NCBI GenBank assembly: GCA_027036915.1
Contig: JALWCD010000091.1
Coordinates: 1-9,925 of the forward strand
Length of the DNA stretch: 9,925 nt
Source: Thermodesulfatator sp.
Lineage (GTDB): Bacteria > Desulfobacterota > Thermodesulfobacteria > Thermodesulfobacteriales > Thermodesulfobacteriaceae
Direction: 5' to 3'
Below, in pieces: positions 6,940 through 9,925 of the stretch. Position 1 is the stretch's first letter; each line of letters begins with the position of its first letter. The position numbers were made by a program, and so were the translations under genes. The notes under the pieces are model-generated. The model saw nothing but the letters and a program-made list of their open reading frames with translations, ran no database searches and was not told the DNA's origin.

Positions 6940-7303
6940 ATTCTATAATCCGCTTTGCTTTATTGATAGCTTCTTTAGCATTCTCTTCATGAAAGAATTC
7001 TCCGGGATATCCCTCTTCAAAACCATTGGGATACCGGGTGGGGATATAAAGTTTATCCAGATCTGCAGCATCTTTTATGAGTTCCCGAGAGGGACGAAAT
7101 TCGTCGGGAAGTTCCTTTAAGAGTTTAGATACGGTATGTCCCCACCCCTCTCCACCAAGATATTCATACAAAGCTTTAACGGCCTTTTCCGCCGCTTGCT
7201 GGGCAGCAAAGCAGGCCCACTCATAATCCCCGGCCCCGAGGGAGGTTTCCGCGTGTCTCAAATCCCTCAGGGCCTGAGCCAGCCAATCCCAATGGCGTTT
7301 CAT
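6911..7303 (-). CDS. HEPN domain protein, partner of MNT nucleotidyltransferase
   Basis: A 130-residue, mostly helical protein of the HEPN family. Visible family pieces are DYEWACFAAQQAAEKAVKAL (26-45), the GHTVSKLL helix start (55-62) and YIPTRYPNG (86-94), followed by a C-terminal helix with many Ala, Lys and Ile. The classic RNase motif R-x4-6-H is not obvious: the only nearby pair, Arg90 and His105, is 14 residues apart. It may therefore belong to the HEPN branch that pairs with MNT but is not a standard RNase. The ATG at 7303 lies one base after the fbp stop (TAAAATG), and an earlier GTG at 7327 would add eight residues inside fbp. No strong ribosome-binding site is seen, so coupling to fbp is likely. 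Encoded directly before MNT, as in known pairs. Confidence 0.83.
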   Translation of the reverse strand: MKRHWDWLAQALRDLRHAETSLGAGDYEWACFAAQQAAEKAVKALYEYLGGEGWGHTVSKLLKELPDEFRPSRELIKDAADLDKLYIPTRYPNGFEEGYPGEFFHEENAKEAINKAKRIIEYVEEKISGS

Positions 7304-7304
7304 T

Positions 7305-8450
7305 TTACTCGTGGATCTCGCCCTCACCGGAGCCCGGGGCCTTGGCCCGGGGTTCCCCTATGTCTTTGAAGCGATCCTTAAGTTTTTCAAGGACCTTGGG
7401 AAGCGTGGTGTACTCCATCTCCTCCGGAGGCAGGCGGTGAGGCTCAAAAATACCCTGGCGCCGGAGATTGTTGGCCAGCTGGGTGGCCCTTTCGCGGGCA
7501 TAATCAAAGGCCGGATCGTCGAAAAGATCGTTGGGCCCAATCAACTGTCCCTCACAGATCTGATAGCCCGCGGCGATCACCCGCGGAGGCCCGTCAAAAC
7601 GGGTAGGCTTGGCCTGGTTAAAAGGCACCGGCATAAGCGGCCCGGTGTGTGAACCCCGCATCCAGCCCTCCACCAGCCAGGGCCGGCCGAAGGGCTCGAG
7701 GATCTCGCCCACGGCCGGAAAACCGCTCTGGGCCCGCACGATGAGTACCGGATCATCCTTGCCCACATAACGGCCGGCCATGAGGGAAAGTTTCTGCGTG
7801 GAAGCCGCGGCCGCAATCTCGCCGTCGGAATTACGGTAGACCGCCCGCACCACATACCGGCTGGTGGCCCCGATAAAGACCAGAAGATCATAAAGTTCCG
7901 CCGGAGTTTTAAGTCGAATGGCCTTTCCGGAATAAACATCCATGACCTCGAAGGTAAAACCGTCGTGCATGGAGGGGTCGATCACCAGACCGGCGGTGTT
8001 CATGGGATCGGCGAACATCTCATAAAGAGGAAGGTTCCAGGCACTGGGAGCGGTCTTATCCGCAAAAAAGACGATTACCGGTTCACTCTTGCGCTCCTCG
8101 AATTCCATCTCCGCCACTCCGGGCCCCATGCCCTTCACGTTTCCGGAGAAAGCGTCGGAAAGTATGTCCTGGCCGGCCCCGTAGAGCTTGAGTTTTTTGG
8201 CCACCTCAGTTCCGGCAATAAAGGCGTCCCAGGCAAGTTTATGTACCGGCTCCGCGTCCACCCCGTGGGTATGGGTCATCACGATGGCGATATCGTCTCC
8301 ACAGGTAATCACGGAAGCATCAAGTATGGTGCCCTTTTTCTTCCCGGACTCGGCTACCTCTTTTACCCTGGCCACGACCTCGGGATGCGTGGTGGAATGC
8401 CCCACGAAGCCACCGATATCAGCCTTGATCACCGATAGCGTAATTTTCAT
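7305..8450 (-). CDS. fbp: Fructose-1,6-bisphosphate aldolase/phosphatase (archaeal-type, class V FBPase)
   Basis: Bifunctional gluconeogenic enzyme that joins dihydroxyacetone phosphate and glyceraldehyde 3-phosphate, then removes the C1 phosphate to give fructose 6-phosphate. The 381-residue product starts MKITLSVIKADIGG like the archaeal enzymes. Residues matching the known active site are present: Asp11, His18, Asp52, Asp53, Gln94, Asp131-Lys132, Tyr228, the Schiff-base Lys231, and Asp232-Asp233 in YVGKDDP. Conserved blocks include DPAFD and EYTTLP near the C-terminus, followed by a short Gly/Glu-rich tail. The ATG at 8450 has a very strong ribosome-binding site. First gene of the minus-strand run, it probably sets transcription of the whole operon. 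The enzyme fits autotrophic growth of a thermophile; it is usual in archaea and deep-branching thermophilic bacteria and uncommon in mesophilic bacteria. Confidence 0.95.
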   Translation of the reverse strand: MKITLSVIKADIGGFVGHSTTHPEVVARVKEVAESGKKKGTILDASVITCGDDIAIVMTHTHGVDAEPVHKLAWDAFIAGTEVAKKLKLYGAGQDILSDAFSGNVKGMGPGVAEMEFEERKSEPVIVFFADKTAPSAWNLPLYEMFADPMNTAGLVIDPSMHDGFTFEVMDVYSGKAIRLKTPAELYDLLVFIGATSRYVVRAVYRNSDGEIAAAASTQKLSLMAGRYVGKDDPVLIVRAQSGFPAVGEILEPFGRPWLVEGWMRGSHTGPLMPVPFNQAKPTRFDGPPRVIAAGYQICEGQLIGPNDLFDDPAFDYARERATQLANNLRRQGIFEPHRLPPEEMEYTTLPKVLEKLKDRFKDIGEPRAKAPGSGEGEIHE

Positions 8451-8537
8451 CGGCCACCTCCTCCTTTTGATGTTATTTAATTAGATAGCCCAAATTGCCG
8501 AAAAAGTCTAACATAAAAATAAAAAAGGTTGGTCGGA
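8451..8537. promoter_or_regulatory. Divergent intergenic region between fbp and the FlhB-like gene
   Basis: An AT-rich 87-nt stretch between two divergent genes, so it should hold promoters for both. For fbp a weak candidate on the minus strand is TTAGAC (8506-8511) and TATCTA (8482-8487) with 18 nt between; TCTAAT overlapping the second box is a better -10 but then the spacing is too long. For the plus-strand gene TTGATG (8467-8472) and the AT-rich tract near 8510 are weak candidates. The location is sound, the boxes are not. Confidence 0.4.
8454..8465 (-). promoter_or_regulatory. Strong ribosome binding site of fbp
   Basis: On the minus strand this reads AGGAGGAGGTGG and ends four bases before the fbp ATG. 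It is the best Shine-Dalgarno match in the window and confirms the start at 8450. It suggests high translation of fbp, in contrast to the weak or absent sites of most downstream genes, which rely on coupling. Confidence 0.85.
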
Positions 8538-8828
8538 ATGCCAGACCCAGAGAAGAAGGCCGTGGCTCTGAAGTACGATCCGGAGGAGGATCAGGCCCCC
8601 CGGGTGGTGGCCAAGGGCCGGGGACGACTGGCGGAACTTATTCTGGAGGTGGCCCGCCAGCACGGGATTCCCATCCGCGAGGACTCCGAATTGGTACAGA
8701 GCCTTTATCGGGTGGAGCTTGAGGCCGAAATTCCGCCCGAACTTTACGAGGCCGTGGCCGTCATCCTGGCCTGGGCTTACCGCCTAAACCGTAAAGCCCG
8801 GAGTCAAAACCGTGAGACCCAACTTTGA
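8538..8828 (+). CDS. FlhB C-terminal-domain-like protein (FhlB/YlqH type)
   Basis: A 96-residue soluble protein that matches only the cytoplasmic C-terminal domain of FlhB/YscU, the export switch of flagellar and type III secretion systems. Matching pieces are KAVALKYDPEEDQAPRVVAK (7-26), ARQHGIPIRED, LVQSLYRVELEAEIPPELYEAVAVILAW. The four membrane helices of FlhB and the self-cleaving NPTH motif are absent; PEKK stands where NPTH would be. Such stand-alone domains (YlqH in Bacillus) occur in many flagellated bacteria but their role is not settled. ATG at 8538 was preferred to a TTG at 8529 because AAAAAAGG (8521-8528) lies 9 nt before it. No other flagellar gene is in the window. A decayed gene appears to begin inside its last codons. 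Confidence 0.82.
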   Translation: MPDPEKKAVALKYDPEEDQAPRVVAKGRGRLAELILEVARQHGIPIREDSELVQSLYRVELEAEIPPELYEAVAVILAWAYRLNRKARSQNRETQL

Positions 8829-9332
8829 TACCCCGGGTCAAAAATTCGCTTGTATCAACGTCTTTCGGGCCTACTAACCCCACGTTCCACAACCTCTCCC
8901 TCCGGGCCATACCAGATACCTTCCCGAAGATTACCTCAATCTGGCCTTCTCTTTTCTCCCTGGAGCCCGCTCTATTGAAAGCGCTTCCCGAGCCCTCCAA
9001 AATCTGAATTTGCCCTTGAACAAGGCCTGAGATTCTTTAAATCCCTGCTGGAAAAGCTACCCCGGGAGAGAGATTTTGTCCGACAGCTCGAAGACCGCCA
9101 TCCTTCCGGCAAGTGTCTCGGAAACCGTTTTAAGCGGAAGAAAATTTAACCGAGCCCGTAAAGAAAAATAGTTCCGGCTCCCGGGTTCCGGAAACTCGTA
9201 CTGAACCAGAGTAGATTTTTCCGTCTGCCAGGCTCCCGGTACCGCTACCACCGGGAAGAACTAGCGAGCCTTCCTTATCTGATCCGCGATCAAAAGTTCC
9301 TTGTGTCCAAAAAGGACGCTTCAAAGCCCTAA
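8812..9332 (+). pseudogene. Decayed protein-coding gene of unknown family
   Basis: The stretch 8829-9320 has no intact gene, but plus-strand frames show connected protein-like pieces. From a GTG at 8812, overlapping the FlhB-like stop, the frame reads VRPNFDTPGQKFACINVFRAY, then a TAA (8875-8877). In the same frame it goes on through RYLPEDYLNLAFSFLPGARS to a TGA at 9028. Near 9015 the sense passes into another frame (LEQGLRFFKSLLEKLPRERD), which runs to TAA at 9147. The same frame, broken again at 9159, resumes with RFFRLPGSRYRYHREEL and closes at 9330. Two early segments separated by a stop and joined to a third by a one-base shift are best explained by decay of one gene of about 100-170 residues. 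I do not recognise the family. The part after 9150 is weaker. Confidence 0.38.
9234..9256. repeat. Small inverted repeat
   Basis: TCCCGGT (9234-9240) and ACCGGGA (9250-9256) form a perfect 7-bp stem with a 9-nt loop. No T-run follows on either strand, so it is not a standard terminator. It lies in the decayed region downstream of the LuxR-type gene and may be chance in GC-rich DNA. Confidence 0.25.
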
Positions 9333-9925
9333 TTCTCCGAACTTTTTGAGGAGATCTCTTTTAGAAGATACACCCAGTTTACGATAAACCCTCTGGAGAT
9401 ATGTCTTGACCGAGGATTCAGAGAGTCCTAAAAGAGAGGCAATATCCCGGACCTGTTTCCCGGCGAGAACCAGTTTCAGAGTCTCCCATTCTCGATGAGA
9501 AAAAAGCTCCCTCGGCGTTCCCAGACTCCGACAGACCTCGGCCAGACGGGTTTCTTCCGGCCAAGGAGAGGCAGCCTTTTTCTCGAGAGAGCGCTTGCTC
9601 GTTTCCGGCCTGGCGGTTTGAATAAAGTAAAAGAGGAGTAATCCTATACCCAAAATGAGATTGCCTGCCACACTCATCACAAGCGGCCATTTTTCGGTGT
9701 AAAGCACCGGCAGACCCACCGCCGGCCCCATAAGCATACAGCCCGCTCCCAGCCCGAATCTCCGCACCACGTCTCCACCCCGAATATAAAGTCCGAAACA
9801 AAAAACATCCATGAAACCCGCGGCGGCCTGTACGCCATACATGGCCAGATTACTGGTAAGTCGGTTAAAGTCGTGCAAAAAGGCTACCGCAAATACCCCC
9901 ATCCCTACGCCTGCAACCAGAGAAT
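9321..9925 (-). CDS. Membrane protein with C-terminal LuxR-type HTH domain (partial, N-terminus beyond right edge)
   Basis: The frame ends at 9321 and is open to the window edge. An ATG at 9902 would give 193 residues, but the codons before it (SLVAGVG) continue a hydrophobic helix, so the true start probably lies outside. Visible are four membrane segments (about 1-10 with the upstream residues, 23-40, 50-68, 74-95 from the ATG), a charged linker (97-132) and a GerE/LuxR domain (133-190). That domain shows LFSHREWETLKLVLAGK, DIASLLGLSESSVKTYLQRV and YRKLGVSSKRDLL. The helix pattern with short loops resembles the end of an MFS transporter; membrane LuxR regulators of this build are known in some Actinobacteria (Eggerthella-type). 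The signal sensed and target genes are unknown. It is convergent with the decayed gene. Confidence 0.75.
   Translation of the reverse strand, partial: SLVAGVGMGVFAVAFLHDFNRLTSNLAMYGVQAAAGFMDVFCFGLYIRGGDVVRRFGLGAGCMLMGPAVGLPVLYTEKWPLVMSVAGNLILGIGLLLFYFIQTARPETSKRSLEKKAASPWPEETRLAEVCRSLGTPRELFSHREWETLKLVLAGKQVRDIASLLGLSESSVKTYLQRVYRKLGVSSKRDLLKKFGELGL

Noticed and set aside
8761..9000. Minus-strand frame opposite the FlhB-like gene
   Set aside because: Overlaps a recognised gene on the other strand, glycine-rich shadow composition, no motif.
9057..9251. Minus-strand frame of 64 codons (GTG start) in the region behind the LuxR-type gene
   Set aside because: It reads moderately protein-like, but has no ribosome-binding site, no motif, and overlaps plus-strand segments that connect better to one decayed gene. 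Kept only as an alternative reading.
9301..9320. GTCC-AAAAA-GGAC hairpin after the LuxR-type gene as terminator
   Set aside because: Stem of only 4 bp and no T-run after it on the minus strand.
1..9925. CRISPR array, tRNA/rRNA, intact insertion sequence
   Set aside because: No regularly spaced repeats, no cloverleaf-like or rRNA-like stretch and no transposase with terminal repeats were seen on either strand by eye.

Overview
The window looks like a chromosomal piece of a thermophilic, chemolithoautotrophic bacterium, most likely of the Thermodesulfobacteria type (inference). The reasons are: G+C near 60% by eye, very tight gene packing, proteins rich in Glu, Arg and Lys, and an archaeal-type fructose-1,6-bisphosphate aldolase/phosphatase, an enzyme known from archaea and deep-branching thermophilic bacteria. 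I could not run a search, so the taxon is a guess.

Nearly everything from 1 to 8450 lies on the minus strand and reads right to left as one long co-directional cluster: fbp (bifunctional FBP aldolase/phosphatase), HEPN protein, MNT nucleotidyltransferase, cysS, cvpA-like, mazG, zinc/manganese-type ABC ATPase, its membrane permease, tatD and maf. Junctions are 1-50 nt overlaps or gaps of a few nt (ATGA at cysS/cvpA, TGATG at cvpA/mazG and at ATPase/permease), so these ten genes probably form one operon with translational coupling. After a 100-nt gap follow tolR (ExbD/TolR) and the first 159 codons of a TolA/TonB-like protein that runs off the left edge.

On the right, an 87-nt AT-rich intergenic region separates fbp from a divergent small gene on the plus strand, an FlhB C-terminal-domain-like protein (96 aa). 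Behind it, 8829-9320 holds no intact gene. It does hold plus-strand coding remnants with in-frame stops and one frameshift, which I read as a decayed gene. At the right edge, on the minus strand, is the C-terminal part of a membrane protein with a LuxR-type DNA-binding domain. Its frame stays open to the window end, which suggests a many-helix (MFS-like) sensor fused to LuxR.

Functionally the cluster mixes gluconeogenesis (fbp), translation (cysS), nucleotide-pool cleaning (MazG, Maf), metal uptake (ABC ATPase and permease, without a binding protein here), a TatD nuclease, a CvpA-like membrane protein and envelope energisation (TolR/TolA, without TolQ here). The feature that least fits is the AT-rich HEPN/MNT pair inserted between fbp and cysS; it looks acquired, and cysS just downstream lacks an ATG start. 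I see no CRISPR array, rRNA, tRNA or intact insertion sequence. The most unusual items are the membrane LuxR protein, the HEPN/MNT cassette and the decayed gene next to the FlhB-like protein; I cannot point to a clearly new defence or biosynthetic system.
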